From assembly GCA_029168955.1 (NCBI GenBank), contig JAPDOI010001814.1, positions 62,001 to 126,000 on the forward strand: 64,000 nucleotides of DNA, read 5' to 3'. This document shows positions 33,601 through 48,600 of the stretch, in pieces. The notes under the pieces were generated by a model. It ran no database searches. It was not told where the DNA came from and worked only from the letters and a program-made list of their open reading frames with translations. This DNA is from Aplectana chamaeleonis. Lineage: Eukaryota > Nematoda > Chromadorea > Rhabditida > Cosmocercidae. The position numbers were made by a program, and so were the translations under genes. Numbering within the stretch: position 1 is the stretch's first letter; each line of letters begins with the position of its first letter.

Positions 33601-36600
33601 CCAGCAAGGTTTTAATCGCGCGCGACGATCTGTCTCCTCAACACCACCCATTCACTAGACGACGAGACTCTACGGATCTTGTGGAAAATTTTCAAAAAAT
33701 AATGATTTATGCCATGCACAAACAGGGGCGACAAAGATCTGAGTGTGTGCTACGTTTTCATGGGTTTTTCGTGCAAATGCTCTGTGTCAGATGTATGAAT
33801 AGGTCCATGGCTTGTTTCCTCAAGAAAAAACATTTAAATCTTACCCGCGGCTGGCTGGTAGTTACCGGCCAGCCGCCGGTGAGATTTAAACCGCCGCGCC
33901 AGCCGCGGTAGAGATTTAAATGTTTTTCCTAAGGAAACGAGCCACAGACTAACTGTCTATGATCACGAAGCAAAAAATCTCACATAGCAGAATTCGCACA
34001 ACGGCTTCATTTTCCTCATCTGTTACAAGGCTTCAAATTGATTCAGCACATTGATGATGCCGCAAGCCTGCGCTTCTGGGGCCGCATGGTATCATCTGGG
34101 CCTACTCGCCCAGACGGAGCTCTTATCGAAAGATAGGGGGCCTTTCGAATCGAGAGTCTATCCTCGAGCCTCCCTTCTTCTTCCATCACAGGGTCGCATA
34201 ATGTGAAACTTATGATTAGAAATTCCAATTTGGCCTTTCCAACTGCGCTCCACATCTCCGAACGGAGGTACACGCGTTTTTAGCGTTTGACTCGCAGACG
34301 CATCGCAGCGAGCATGGATCCCTAGAGCACCTCGTGATGCACCCATCTCAACCTTAGACCAGAAATCGCCCAACAGTGTGATTGTACGCGAAAATATGTT
34401 GCAATGATGGAGGTAATGGCGCGCTCACATAAGGCCTTTCGATGCCGCAGTCACCATGGCCACTTGGCGCAGTGCGGGTGCGCGCTGTTAATGGAGAATT
34501 GAGGTAGCGAGCTCGAATCCTCGACGCGGCGGGCTTTTTCGCACTTCTTCAAAAAACTTATTGGATCGTTGGAATTTGATCTCAGTAAGCTCTTTAGCGT
34601 GGAAAACCCTCCAAATCTCTCCGCAAATTTATAGCTGTAATAGTTTTCCTACGTGCAGATGTGATAATTTAGAATGAAATGCTAAAATCAAAGAAGCCAT
34701 CACAATGAGAACAACAAATGAAATGAGTTGCTGTACAACTATCAAAATCACAGAGTCGTACTAATTGAGGTGCGAAACAGTACTGGACCGGAGTTTCGAA
34801 TTGACCAGGATGGTTTTCTGAATACCCGGCCGTGTACCATAATTATGCGAAAAACTACGTGAGTCTCGGAGCGCAGAGTTGGCAATACACAAGAGATAGC
34901 AGTGGAACAACTGAATCATATGAGTGATTGAAATGTTCGGCTGGCGATAGGTTGCGGTGGGTAAATGACATCATCGCACCGCAGCCCAGATCTGTGGAGT
35001 CCCCGAGAGGCAGGAGACTTTGTGTTTTTTTCTGGCCGCCGGAAAATTTGCTTTTCGCTCGAACACCCGTGTTATTTGGGGTTCTCAACACGATTATGGG
35101 ATCCATTTCCAGTTTTCAGAAAGGGTAAAGGCAGTGTTCACGATAATCTTCGATTTTGAGATTAGTCGTTAAATCGATTGTTTGGCCCCCAGGTAGAACT
35201 GAAATGACAAAGAAACCGAGCAAAATGCACCAGAAGGGCACAAAATTCTTTACTCTCACCGCGCTTCTTTACTCTCAGTGGAACTATTTGTTGTGGCAAT
35301 GAAATCGTATGTGGACCCGTCTTTTGCCATTCTCTATTTTGTGTTGCTCCGTTCCTTCCTTCGGACCCTAACTAATACTGTTTTGCCCAAAATATTCTTC
35401 CATTTTCGATTAGACCCATTTTTACTAGTGACAACCACCGCGAACATGTTCATCCAACCGGCCAACTAGTCCAGGCCAGGGAATGATGTCACTGAAATAA
35501 GACGATTTAGTGCGTCTCTCGCCGTTTCTTCGTAATTTTGGTAACACTTGGTAGCCAACACATTGTTTTGAGTAAAAAACTCGGGAACGAAAATCATCGT
35601 GAACACTGCCTTTAAGGTACTGTCGCTAGCGGAGCGGAATTCTGGTCCACAAAAACTTTTCCATCACGCGATACGATGATAATCGTGCCGGGACTATGTG
35701 GTCCCAGCACGATTATCATCGTGCTGGGTGATGCAACAGCGATTGTACGCAAGGCCGGATCGGAATTCCGCTCCGATAACGACAGTAGGTTACGGTGGGC
35801 GTAATGACAATTGACTGTAGTAGCAAATAAATATACGCCTTTAATACGGTTCAAAGAAACGGAGCGCAGGTATAAAGGTCAAATTCGATTTGATTCCGTC
35901 AAAAATGGATTCGAATAAGTTGCATTCCGTTCGAAACTTCCACTTTCTCCTGAAAAACTTCCCTTGTTCGGGAGGAAGTCTCCCTAACAGTAGTCCGTTT
36001 GTAAGTATAATCACAGCGTTCTTATTCTAACTTGCGGAAAACTGCTACAATTTCCTCTATATTTTTTGCTGGAATTTTTTTACCTTCCTTTGCAGCTCTG
36101 CTTTTCACTGTCGTAATCGTATACGAATGGTTCGCCTTCAAAATCCATGGGGAGAGAAGGAATGGAATGGACCATGGAGTGACCTTAGCAAGGAATGGGA
36201 ACAAGTCAGTCGGCAGATTTTCTGAAATGAATTTAATGCCTCCTTATCACTTCTGTGTTTTATCTATACCGATTTAAGTGTTTCATATTTGTTGCTTCGC
36301 ACTAGGTCATCGAACTGGAACTGCAGGCTATGTTCACACCACGACATGATTGACGTCAAGCCTGGAAATTTTTGAGGGGTGTAGTGTAACGGGAGCTAAT
36401 GTCTTGTAAAGTTCGTTCGCTATTCCTTACAGTTCTTGCGCGTTCTTAGGTGTGTTTTTAGTTCATCGAAAAATGCCCGATAGAGGAGATTTCGTGGTGG
36501 TGCTATTCCAGGGGAGAGGTTGGGGTCTTGTACGGGAGCTCCGGACCGGACAGGCTATCATAAAACTTTTCCTGATCGATTCCGTCTTATGGCGGGAAGA

Positions 36601-39600
36601 GGGAGTGGTGAAGTGGATACAGCAATTCAGAAGTTTAAAAAAATGCCGCGTTTTTCCTCAAATTTGTCCCGCGATGGGAAGCCTTGAACAAACTTTGTTA
36701 AAGCGTTTCGAAAATCGAGAAGTATACCTACGATTCGTGATCAGTGCCCCAAATAACCGCTATGGGGAAGTTTTCCGGCAGATCCGAAGTGTTTTTTTCA
36801 AACGCTCCGATAACCATCTTTGATATGAGAAAGTATTCAACGAACCACGAAAAGCAGGGGAAATGCCTATAAGTTTGTTCAGAGCTATATATCGTAGGCA
36901 GCTGCGATGGGCATATTCGGATTTCACATCCGAAAATAGTTTGAGGACTGTCCATTACATTATTAATGCCACCTTGGATAGTAGTCGTTTTCTTGCGAGA
37001 TATGGTTGGAGCTGGTTGCCAGGAAGAGCTAGTAATCTGCTGCACAAGCTTGAATACCTTTGAGGAGCAACTCGAAGTCCAGAGTAGGACTCTCTTTGAT
37101 TCGCCAGTCATACCTTTTACGCTATGGTTGCGATCCTCCAATATGCGATTGAATTCGATTTCGGAGCGAAGTGGACGATTATCAGAGCTTCTGCAGAAAG
37201 AAGACAAGGCGGAGATGTCAATCAGCTCTAGTTTCTGTTAGTCAGTATGTTTGTTGTCGATCTCAGCATGGATTGTGCCTTTCGGTGATTGAAAACGTCT
37301 AGCGTCGACGTTTCTTCTTCTGAACTAGCGAACTCCCGCTTTTAAGAGACTGCTGGTATGAGCCGAAAGATAATTGACGATTCCCATTCTTGTTACAGTC
37401 GCCGATCCCAAAAGTTGCAATTTTAGGGTTGTGTTGTTCAATAACCCGTGCTAGCATCCCTCTAGGTGAACTGGAGCGATTCCAGCGTGTTATGTGTGTA
37501 TCGACTGATATCTCATGGGATATAAACCGACACATATAATACAAGCTGGAATTGTTCCGGGCTGGGGCTGACGGAGTATTGTTGAATTCTACCCCAGTAT
37601 TCCTTATCGGCATCATGGATGTACGTAATTACGACTAACGACTAACGAATTTAACGACTAACGGGCTTTTTGGGTGTTACGACTAACGACTAACGAAAAT
37701 AAAAATATTTTCGTAAGCAATCTCAAAATTCGTTAGACAGTCAAAAGTAATTCAAATCGCCCTCTAACCCAAGGCTTACAGCAGGATTGATACATATTGC
37801 CCTGTTGGTTGTTCTAGGTGAATGGTACAAAATAACCATAGCCTTCAGTATTTATTATTTCCAATGAATCTGCTAGGCAGCTATGGAAGCCCCACATTAA
37901 AATCCCCACCGAACGTTGCGCAAGGTTAGCCCCAGCACCTATGCGACTTCGCGTCGGTCGCTCGACTTTATGGTAGGCTCACTGAACCGGTTGCGGCACT
38001 GACCGGCTCCAGCGGAGATGGCAGAGGGCACTAACAGAGGTGATAATATGGAGCGGTGCCTGCAGGCCACATTTGTTCAACGACGGGAACAGTATCCGAT
38101 GATTGGATTGTAAAGGGTGCCGTCCTTCGATTTTCAGTCATAAATTCCGAGATATGGGACTTCTATGAAGTGGTGCTGGGACCTATCAGGGGTAAGATTT
38201 TCACTGCTAATTTCTTCCGACCTTTCGCTATTATAGGAACAAGCTGTAAACCACGCAAGCGCTCGGCTCGCGACGTCGAGCAAAGAACAATTTGTGCAAA
38301 GTCGGTGCTATTGTCAGTGTTGTCACCATCGGGTAGATCGCAAATAACATCAAATGGCAAATTTTGCCTTGGAAAAAAGCAGAGTTCTAGATTTTATCGG
38401 TTTCCCATATTGTTTTTTTTTCTTACCCAAAAAAATTACAAAAATAGATGAACACACACTCTCGAGTATTATGCTTTCGAACAGCGATGTCGGAGTGGTT
38501 CAGGAGATATTTTTATTATGTATATGTAGGTTTGCAGTTTGAACAAGGTTCTCTAACAAGGAATGATTTGTCTCTTTAATGGCCATGAATGTTTCGGAAA
38601 ACAATCATCTCCTCATGCCTTCCCTTTTTTCTATTCTTAAGGGCTATTTTCCGCATCAACCGTGCTTGTTTTCAAAGCCTAGATTTTTAACGACTAACGA
38701 CTAACGAGGGTTTCGGCCTGTTGAACGATTAACGACTAACGATTGACAAAATTTCTATTACGCACATCCCTGATCGGCATCCTTTCCGATTCTAGCGTTG
38801 AGGTCTCCAACCACAAACTTGTAGGACTTCTCGTTGTGGATAACATCTTCCAACTGTTTTCAGGACGCATTAAGTTTGAAGTCGTCAGCTGCTGAGTGAA
38901 GTGAACTACAGTTAATGCTATTGTTTGTCTTTGACGCGCTGGGTGGCGGCGGAGAAATGCCAGACGAGGAGACAGGATCTCGTGGGAGTCAACAGTGTAG
39001 ACGACAGATGGGCGCACGACAAATCCAACACCACCGTTCTGTGGCCGAAACTTCTCTCCACGAATGATGAGCGTTCCGTCATTGAACTGTCCAATGTTGG
39101 TCATTCTATTCTTGGTTTCTTGCTGAGCGATCATATGAAACTTGGTGAGCTCCGCTGCTTGAGAAGAGCGTGAGGATTAGCACCAGAGGAGACTGTTCGG
39201 GGCGTTGTAGGAACAGATCGTGAAACAGTCTCCATGGCGCGTAGTCGATGTGTTGTCGATGTATAGAATCGACGTTCTGCCTAACCCAAGATCATCCTGC
39301 TTCTCTCTGGTCTCTGGTTGTCTTACCAGTCGACGTCGTAGATATCAGAGCTCAGTGTGCAGGATAATGTGGTTAGGTTATTTATTGAAGAGCTTATTTC
39401 ACTCTTAATCCTAGAGTTTGTAGGGCTACTGTAGCCTTCAGGCCTCTCCACAAGCACTCTATCTATTGTAGGAGGAATGAGGGCCGTGTAACGATCAGGA
39501 ATGCCTGACCGAGGGCTAGTCCTACCCCCCCCCCAAGCTACCCGGTTTTGAACGAGCTGCGCCTCAGTGCGTCACATATGCAGTTCGTTTTGGGGTGGTA

Positions 39601-42600
39601 GCGTACATCTTTATGGAATTGATGAGTCTGCCGTGATTGTTTTGCTATACTTCCGCCATCATGACTGTTCGCGACCTTTGCGTGGTCATGTCTATCGTCT
39701 CCTAGATCTCGTACTTAGCCGAATGGGGGGCACAAGGCGGGCTCAGTCCGACCACGTCGAGGAATTTTTTTTGGCCTGAATGAGCAATGTATTACATGTG
39801 TATTGGCCGGCACGGCAACGGACGGCACAGGTGTGCTCACCCACAACGTGTTGACTTCTTACATACGATTCGCATGATGTGTCCTCTATTTCGGAGCCAA
39901 ATTTACTCTGTTCCTTGGCGCGCTCGTTGCACATGCTACAATCAAATTTCTTCACAAAGCGAAGGCAACATGGAATGCCACAACAGCACTTCGTTGAAGC
40001 GGGCGAGGAATGGGTCGAATGGCAAAAAAAGCGCAAATGAAGACATGACTTTTAAAGCCGGTAAATTCGGTGGACGGTAAAGGCACATCCCTGGTTTGGA
40101 ACTGTTTTCAGAACGTACTCAAAGACCGCCAAGCGACTTCGGAGGCTCAAGTGCTCTTTTTCATTGTACACCAACGAGAAACCAACCGGTGATGGAAGGA
40201 ACCCAAATTGCCGAGGTCGTTTACCTCAGCATTTAGGGCTTAGAAAGTTCTGAATTTTTAGACTTTCAAGGATAAGAATCGGTTGAAATTATTCGAGATC
40301 CTATTGCAAACAAATTCCAGTCGGAAAGTCTGGTCGTTCCAGCTCTCCGTAATTTTCGCGTTTGTTACCGCTTTTGGTGTTAGATGTGCGCAGGCAGGCA
40401 GGTCCAGTGTAGTGTATTCGATTTGAAGGGTTCCGGTATAAGTGATTTAGTTCTCCGACCTTCGGGGTATACTTACTAGGGAACCTCGCTAGCCAACTCG
40501 GATACGCTCTTCCCGAATATGTCATTGGATTTTGCTACGGACCTCAAGTTAACAAGTTAGTACTGGTTAAATTTACTACATTGTATTTCATAGTTTTTTT
40601 GTAATTATCGTGTATCGAGCGAGTGCTTTGTGATTTGAACAGTAGAACAACAGTGACAAGAACATAAATGGTATCAATGCCTGCAGAATCCGAGCGCGGC
40701 TGTCGCCGTAACAAAAATCGGCAGGGCTTGAAGGACGCTCGTGTTAAGAATGCTTGCCGAAATGTCGCAGTTTCAAATATTTATAGAATCTTCTGAAAAA
40801 ATCGGATCACCTCATAGGGCTATTTTTTCTTGTTCAGGAAGACAATAAAATCATTTTCAGCCCAAAATAAGAAAAAAAATTTTTGGCCCCGATCACTAAA
40901 ATTGCATGAGGAAAAAGAGGGTACCCCATGAAAAAAAAAATCGGAAATTTTTTTTCGTAATCAAACCAGGGCGAGCTCTTTCGAAAGCCGGGTTAATAAA
41001 ACTCCTTCTTGATTCACACCCCGATTCAACGAAAACTGTTCGAGATAGCCGCGGTGATAACCTCCTACAAGCAGTTCATGTGGCAACCATTTACAAATTT
41101 CAATAATAAATCTTTTATATAGCATTGATGGTACATTGCAAGAAGGTCGAGTTTTATATGTTTTCTGCGGAAAATTGCTTCGTCCTTTAATGTTTCTTGA
41201 GAAGGTCCTGGAGTATCCATTTCGTCGTAAGCATGATCTCAGTCGTCCTTCACAGGGGCTTCGTCGTCCAACTCATCTCTCCTGTCAACTTCGACTTCGG
41301 TCGTGACGCAGTCCCGGAGAATTAGTGTAGGATTTTCCGCTACCTTGTTTTCGGCCGTATTAACGTCGCTGCTCATAAACTGTCCGGTTTTTCGCCAGGA
41401 GGATTGAAACAACATTTGTCGGTAAGAAGGCCATGACGATAGGGTGATTTTCCTATTTTTTCTGACGGCATGGGCCGCGTAGTATGCTTATCGTTTCCAT
41501 TAGTGATCATTGATGGGTGGTTAAACTGTTCTGACAGCCGTCTACACAGGAATTTAGACGCAGTTTGATATTGTGGAAAATACTTTTAAATTATCTCAAT
41601 TTTTGAGAGTTGTGAAAATTTGGGAAGAGTGCTTCAAAAATAAAGCAAGTCAATAGTTTTGCCGACCCGATCATGGAAAAACGTTACATCCGATTCTGCA
41701 AAGCAATGCAAGCGTATTATCAATAACGGGAATTGAACCCCTGATCGTCTGCCTATAACCTCCACTCCCTACCTGTTGCTCCATCCATTGATATCGGTTG
41801 GATGCGAAATAACGGTGAAGGCTTCGAGGCAATCACTCATCACCATCACCACAGATCTCCGCTTTAGTGTTGTTTAATGCTGGATGTGGTAAGCCCAACA
41901 TAAATATGCCTACTAGTATTGCACGAAATGGTGAAATAACCCTTAAATGGATAGCGGAATAACACATTACAAGGTAGTAACTTTAACGAGTAATAACTTG
42001 TCAACTTGAGATCCGTAGCAAAATCCAATGCCAGAATCGGAAAGAGCATGCCCGAATTGACCACGAGGCACTAACAGATCTCTAATAGCCCATACTTGGG
42101 TAGTGAGGTTCCCTAGTTAGTTGAGATTTTCAATATTTCAGGTAACCGATTTCCAAAAACAATCACTCGGAATTACTGTTGAGGAGGATGGTGATTTTTG
42201 GTGAGCTATCATTCTCTTTGTGCTTATTCCTGATAGTCCTGTTCTCTTTTTTGTAGTAAAAGTTCCTGACAACGAGTGTTTCTTATATGAGGATGAAGCC
42301 CACACTGTGACAGTCGCAACGCTGGGAAGGACAGTCTACGGTGTAGAGGAACTTTTGACCGCAGACCTTTACCCAGCTGCAAATCAACCTACTGACATTT
42401 TTGTACCAAACGCGCGAAAGTGTATCAACAAAGTAATGTGGAGTGATGAATTCCTCCGAAATATAATACAAATTAGACATGATTATACTGTTAACCAGCA
42501 CCTGCTGACAGACGGCTGCGCCAAATGGGGGACCGTTTGGTCGGTTAAGGGTGGGCTGGATTCGCCGTTTTTTGGAGAATTATTGCGACAGTATTTAATT

Positions 42601-45600
42601 GAAACCCATCATCTTGGGTACCATAAATGGAGGTATTCGAATGACTTAGTAGGGTTTGAGCAGCACTACACCGGGTTTTCGTTGTCTCAGTGTTGTGGTT
42701 CGGAACGATGTCAACCTTTTTTGACCACAGCAACTAACAAATTAAAGTGCCTTCAATAAGGATTTTTACAGGTTTGCTACCTATTGATTGCCGAATGGCA
42801 GCGTCGTAGCAAAAATCCAAAAAGTATTAAAGGTGTTCATGATGAAATATGGCTGTCTAGTTTTTCCGAGTAAAGCCATAGTTTGGTCTAGTGTAGTATA
42901 GCCTATCCAAAAAGAAACGCAAAAACCCCATGTGGGGTGAATTTAGCGGTTTAAAATCGTGGTTTTTTTTAGCCTTGGAACGAATCTAGTGCCAGGCGTC
43001 GATGATTTGGTATTTCAGGGGTCATCCGCTGGGTCGAAATTGATATACAACAAATGACTTCTGGTCGTCGACTTATCCCTTTTCGAACCCTAATTGTTTA
43101 CATTCAGTTAACATCAACGCTTTTGTATTCGTTTTCTGTGATAAGCTGTTTCTGTATGCTCCAAAACTACGTTATCAGTTGCTGTGCACTACACAGAATT
43201 TTGACCAGGCACAGCATGAAACTCGAATTTCTATGGGCACCTGCGCATGAAATTGTCATCTTTGCCTTAACAACCTTATTTCTAGTGCTTTTCTTGCCGC
43301 GGAAGCTTCGCAGTTTTTCAGCTGTTTTCAAATAGATTTTTGCAGTTCTCTCGGGATTTTTTCCCATCGTGTTCTGTTTTAATGTATGCACATGATAGGT
43401 TGAAGAACGAGTTCTTGCGCTTTTTGTTTTCATTTTTATTTTGTGCTCTATCTGGCAAACTGTAATACAGCATTCGTAAGCGCAAACTGGAATGCAGAAT
43501 TCGTAAGCGCTTTTCTTTTGTACCCAGTGCTTCTTGTCGGTTACCTTGAAACTAGATTACTTTTAAATTTCGTATTAGATTTAAGTTTGTGATCCAAAAG
43601 TTAACACTTAAAAACTGTTATTTTTCGCTGCTTATAAGAACAAAAAGTCAGTATTTGTTGACGAACCTGCTGCTCTTTTTGAGGATTAGACACAACAGTT
43701 ACTCAGGAATTCTTCAGTTGGGTGAATTCTGCATTTTTTTTCGCGAAAAAAAGACAAAGTTCTGCAAATTCATATGGGAAGTTTTTGGCACACCAAACCT
43801 CGCAGTTAACTAAATGTATCAATTTCTTACGCAACGATATTTGTTTGGGATTTATCGACAACCTTCTTACGGAAATAGTTTCCGATAATAAACATGAACA
43901 ATTTGTTTTTCGATTTTCCCAATGAATTTTTAAAAAAAGATTGTCGAGAATTCGCTAAATAAATATAGCTCCTTATACATAGCGTTTCAAAACGATTGTC
44001 ACCCCGAAAAGGGATTCTAAGAAGAATTTGGGTTAAACTTTCTCTGATTACAAGGTAAGTACGATCGTTATGGTCATTTTGACGCGAATAAAATGGAAAG
44101 GGACGTGTTAGTTGAGCTCAAACAGTGCGGCTTGCTCGCGGCAGAGTACTCTACGGATTCTACAACTTGCGCGTATTTGCTAGAGTTTGAATAAAATTCT
44201 GATAGTTTCTGAGCTGCAGTTTTTAGCTTCCATGTGAGTAGTTCTGCTCTCCTGAGCGTTTTATGTTGTTAGCTATGCTAAGTTTATTGCCTTTTTGGAT
44301 TCCACTGGGACATTTAGTCATTTTTGAGCGCGAATAATTGATTCCGTAACCCATATCTACAACAATCGAAATATGGTTTCGTAAAGCCTCACAGAATAAG
44401 CCCTAATGCGTGATGTCTATGTACACGCCATTAATGTGATAAAATTCATCCATTGGATATATTCTCGGATTGAAGTTTGCATGGTGTGTAACGGACTTGG
44501 GCGAAACGCAAAGGTGAATCAGAGAGTGAGAGAGAGAGAGAATCTGCTTTGTGCAGTGTAGGTCTTTGTAAGTCTGTCCCAAAAGAAGTGTTTATCAATC
44601 AGAATTACAGGATGCCGTGGGATTCGTTTATACAATACTTCACTGATATTTCCATATGTCAAATGTTCAACACAAAGATGTTCCCTATATCGAACAGGTA
44701 TGTTTGCCTTTGTATTTTAGTGGAAGTGAATTCACAAAATGTACAACCCCCCCCCCCTCATTTGCACATGTATGCTCCCGAATCGAGCCTTCTTGCACCT
44801 TAAATTTTGGTCATTTTTCACGTATGCCCCACACGAAAGTTACGAATCTGTGACTTTGAATGAGTGAAGTTACGAAGAAGACGGGAGTATCAACGTGGAT
44901 GCGCATCCCCAAAATCAATTGGATAGGGCTTTTCCTGAACTCTGGGAAAAGCTCGTGACTTTATTATTTTTCCGTATGGTATCTGCTAGCCTCAGTGCGA
45001 GCTCCATTTCATGTCACTCTCCAAGTCAGGAAAGTTTCAAAACGCAGTCCAAGATGAAGTGTGTCTGCTGAGCCGGCCCATAGTGTGGCCACATGAGACC
45101 TTTGCTCGACTGAAGCGTAACGGATTCAAAGGCACCTCTCCCATTACAAAAACCCTCTCCGCGGACTCCCCCGCCATAAACTCCATCCTGGGAGTCGCAC
45201 CTCCGAAGGTCAGCGAAACCGAGATGAAACTTGGCAGGCGTGCTAGGTGCACCCTTGCCTCGTTACGCTGTGGACACTCCCCCATGCTGATGTCATATTT
45301 GCATAGGATCGATAACAGCAAACCTGACGAGTGCCCGGATTGCGGTGGCCAAGGGCATACTACTGCACACCTGTTCAACTGCCCGATGACACCGACTACA
45401 TTGACGACAATGGATTCGTGGATGAACCCAACGCTAGTGGCCGAGTTTCTAAACCTGTGACGGGACCCCTCTCCATGTCTGCGAAGAAGAAGAAGATTCA
45501 AACGCAAGCGCAGTCGGTCTATGGTACCATCGTTTGACTAGAGTGTAACAGATTCAAAGATCGGTACAGCCGGCATGAAGATAGAGGCGGAGCAGCCCTC

Positions 45601-48600
45601 TTTTGGTGCCGGCACCCGTAGTTTGGCCGAACTAACCCTCGCTATCTCGGAGTGAATGAGATCTGGGAAAAAGTTCGGCACGGGCTATTGATCTAAAGAA
45701 TAACTTATTTTGGAAAACAACGTTACGTGCAGTCTTGAACGGCCATTATGACCTAGAGGCATTCCGCTGTCAGCTAACCTCATGATGGATTTTTTTTCGT
45801 CAGTAATCACAAGGTATTCTTCAAACAAATCAGTGTTTAGCACCAAATATCATGAGGAGATATTTTTTGGTGAGTGGACTACAAATGGAGCAAAAAGTGG
45901 CGCGCCGAATGATTATGCAGGTGGATGCCTTAATTTCTCCGCTACGTTTTGTAACAATCCACAGGTGAGCTCTCTTCGTTTGGTGTGGGACACCTTCGTA
46001 TTAATTCAAGTCACAGTACATCCTGAGAATGATTTTTCTAAATTTACGCAGTTCTCATTGGGATTTCCGCTCCGATCACAGTTGTTTGTTTTGTAGAATC
46101 GCTTGAGGTCTCACATGGTTGGAGTTAAGATTTCTTAAAAGCTCTCTGGGACAGAACTGCGAAGTTTTAGCGGACAACTTTCCCTAGGCTCATTTTTCTC
46201 CTTCCTAGCAGCCATCCAACCGGAGCGAACGGGAATGGATTGGGAGAGTGACTTTTAAGAAGAAAAGAAAACTGCAGATCTTGATTTTGATATCATTGAT
46301 ACTACTGATTTCGGAAACTCGTCGAAAGTGGTGTGGCGCTTGTCTTCTTATAATATCTCGTTCATTTGAAAGAACTGGAATCCGTATTTGTTACTAGGTT
46401 CGGAAAAGTTTCCAGCTATCTAACCCTGTAAATTTTTGAAACTTCCAGGATTCATCTTTTAGCCAAGTGTGATATACCGCTTGAAAGCGCGAATGGTTTT
46501 CTACCTACTGGCTCTTCCCATTTGTATGAAAAAGCAGGTGTTTCTCGAGATACACAGTCGGCAAGGATCGCAGTGATATTTTGCGTCCCATATTCTGTTG
46601 TGGCGCATATTCAGTGCACGTATGTGATAATATATGTGCACCGAGTTTGCGCCAACGCACGATAAGGAACGAGAATTATTAGTGCGACTTGTGCTGACTG
46701 CACTCAACGCAGATCTTTTTGCTTAGCGCTTCAGCCACTACCCAGTTTTTGGAAGACCGCGGACTAGGGGAGAGAATGGATTGGGGTATTGCTATTCAAA
46801 AGAGGTGAACGAGAAGAGTTTGCCAGCGACTGTCCCATTAGTTTTATCTCGGTTAGCATCGTCTTAACCGTGCTGAAGCCACGGCGTAAATGCACGCGAC
46901 TGGTACCACTATACCAGCGTTGTTGGAAGCTCGGAAAACACAAGAATAACTCATGAGTAACCTAGAAGGAGAATAACTCATTAAGCCTGACACATCACAT
47001 AGGAATTCCGTTCTCGGCTTCTCTTCAGAATGGTGTACGGACCCCGATAAGGCAACGAAACCAAATAACGTCTGATTTGATTAAGCAAAGTTTTTTTTCA
47101 TATTTCGTATTTATTTACTATTGAAGCAATGACAACACTTATAATTGCAATCATTGAGAAGCGATTCCAATAGAATAATACCTAGTCCTAAGGAAACCAG
47201 CGCTAGCGAAAAAAAGACAGGCTAAAGATGAAAGTGCGTCTATCGGTGGAGAAGGTCGGTTCCCTCTCACTCAAAACCAGTTGTAGTGAAAAAGCAACTA
47301 TTCCAGTCTCAAAAGACCATTTTCAACCATTTCCGCAGTTCGGATAAACGAGTCGGCATTGCATTATTGGGGTTGTTCTATCTTATTTTTGAAACTTCTA
47401 ACAGTACTGGCGTTGTGGTAGAAAGCGTACACGTCTCAATTCACTGCTTTCCTAAACACGGTTGCAAGTATGCATCTGCCTTAAAACATGATTTCCATCT
47501 GCAGCCGTGGCTTTTCCGTTCACAAGTGAACACTATTGCTCGTTGTTTCAGTTCCTTCTGAGTATGCCTCAATCAGGAGAAATTATGCTGGCACTAACGC
47601 AAAAAGAGCCGAATGAAGGAATGAAGAGGCGGGATCCCTACGTAACTATTGGAATTCATGTTATGAAGGTTGAAAATAACCGCGTTCATAGGATACATCA
47701 AGTAAGTTATGCAATCGTTTTCGTCTCTCTTGTGAGTGTATTGCATTCGTTTTTAAGGCGATGTCGCCGGTAGGCACATCAGATTATGCTAGTGCTCGTT
47801 CCGTATTTCTACATCTGAGGGACGTTTCATTTGGTAGATACATCGCTTTGCCCACAACTTTCGCCCCACGTGAACAGTCTTCATTTATGTTGCGAATATA
47901 CTCCGATCAGAAGCTCCACGCTCGAATTCTATTGAAAGTAAGTCCCCCTATTTTTGCTTCTCTTTCAATGACAAATACGCGCACTCGATGCTCTTTGGAG
48001 TGTTTTCGGGGCAAAATTTACTCTCTTCCTTCGTGCGCTTCCGCGGAGCGAAGGAAGAGACGGCGAGAAAGTGTGGCGGAGAGGGAGACACAGCATACGC
48101 GCCCAAGCGCACGCGACAAACGGAGGTAAATTTCACCCCGAAATAGAGGACACGTGTTATTCTGTCATACGTTCCTAGCTTGCTCTGCGATGACGCTTCT
48201 TCTCGCGCACTTTTTGTTTACGTGATAGTCGGGTCTGCTTGTGCTAGTTCATCTTGCAGTGGCTAGGTCTTGTCGGGACGTTCTGTCATGTTCCGTCTGA
48301 TATCGTAACAGGAGGCTGTTGGATCTGCGGAAAAAGGTTGAGCTTCCTCTACTCCAATCGCCATCATTTGATACCGCGATTTGATACCTGACGACCGAGT
48401 TCTCCGATAGTTGGATTGCGCATCTTTAAAGGCAGCGTTCACGATGATCATCCTCGTTGACTTTTCACAGTGAAATGATAAGCGAGAAGGATCCTAGGCT
48501 TCCAGTGTCGAAAGAACGGTAGAAAACGAGCCAGTAGCGGCAAAATAACGGCTGCGAGGAAGCGTTTTGGTGTCCCAGACACGCCCCGTGCTCCAGATCC

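Noticed and set aside
36032..36277. Membrane-like open frame [19 protein letters not shown] overlapping calpain exon 4
   Set aside because: It is the wrong phase of the calpain exon; the correct phase gives [15 protein letters not shown].
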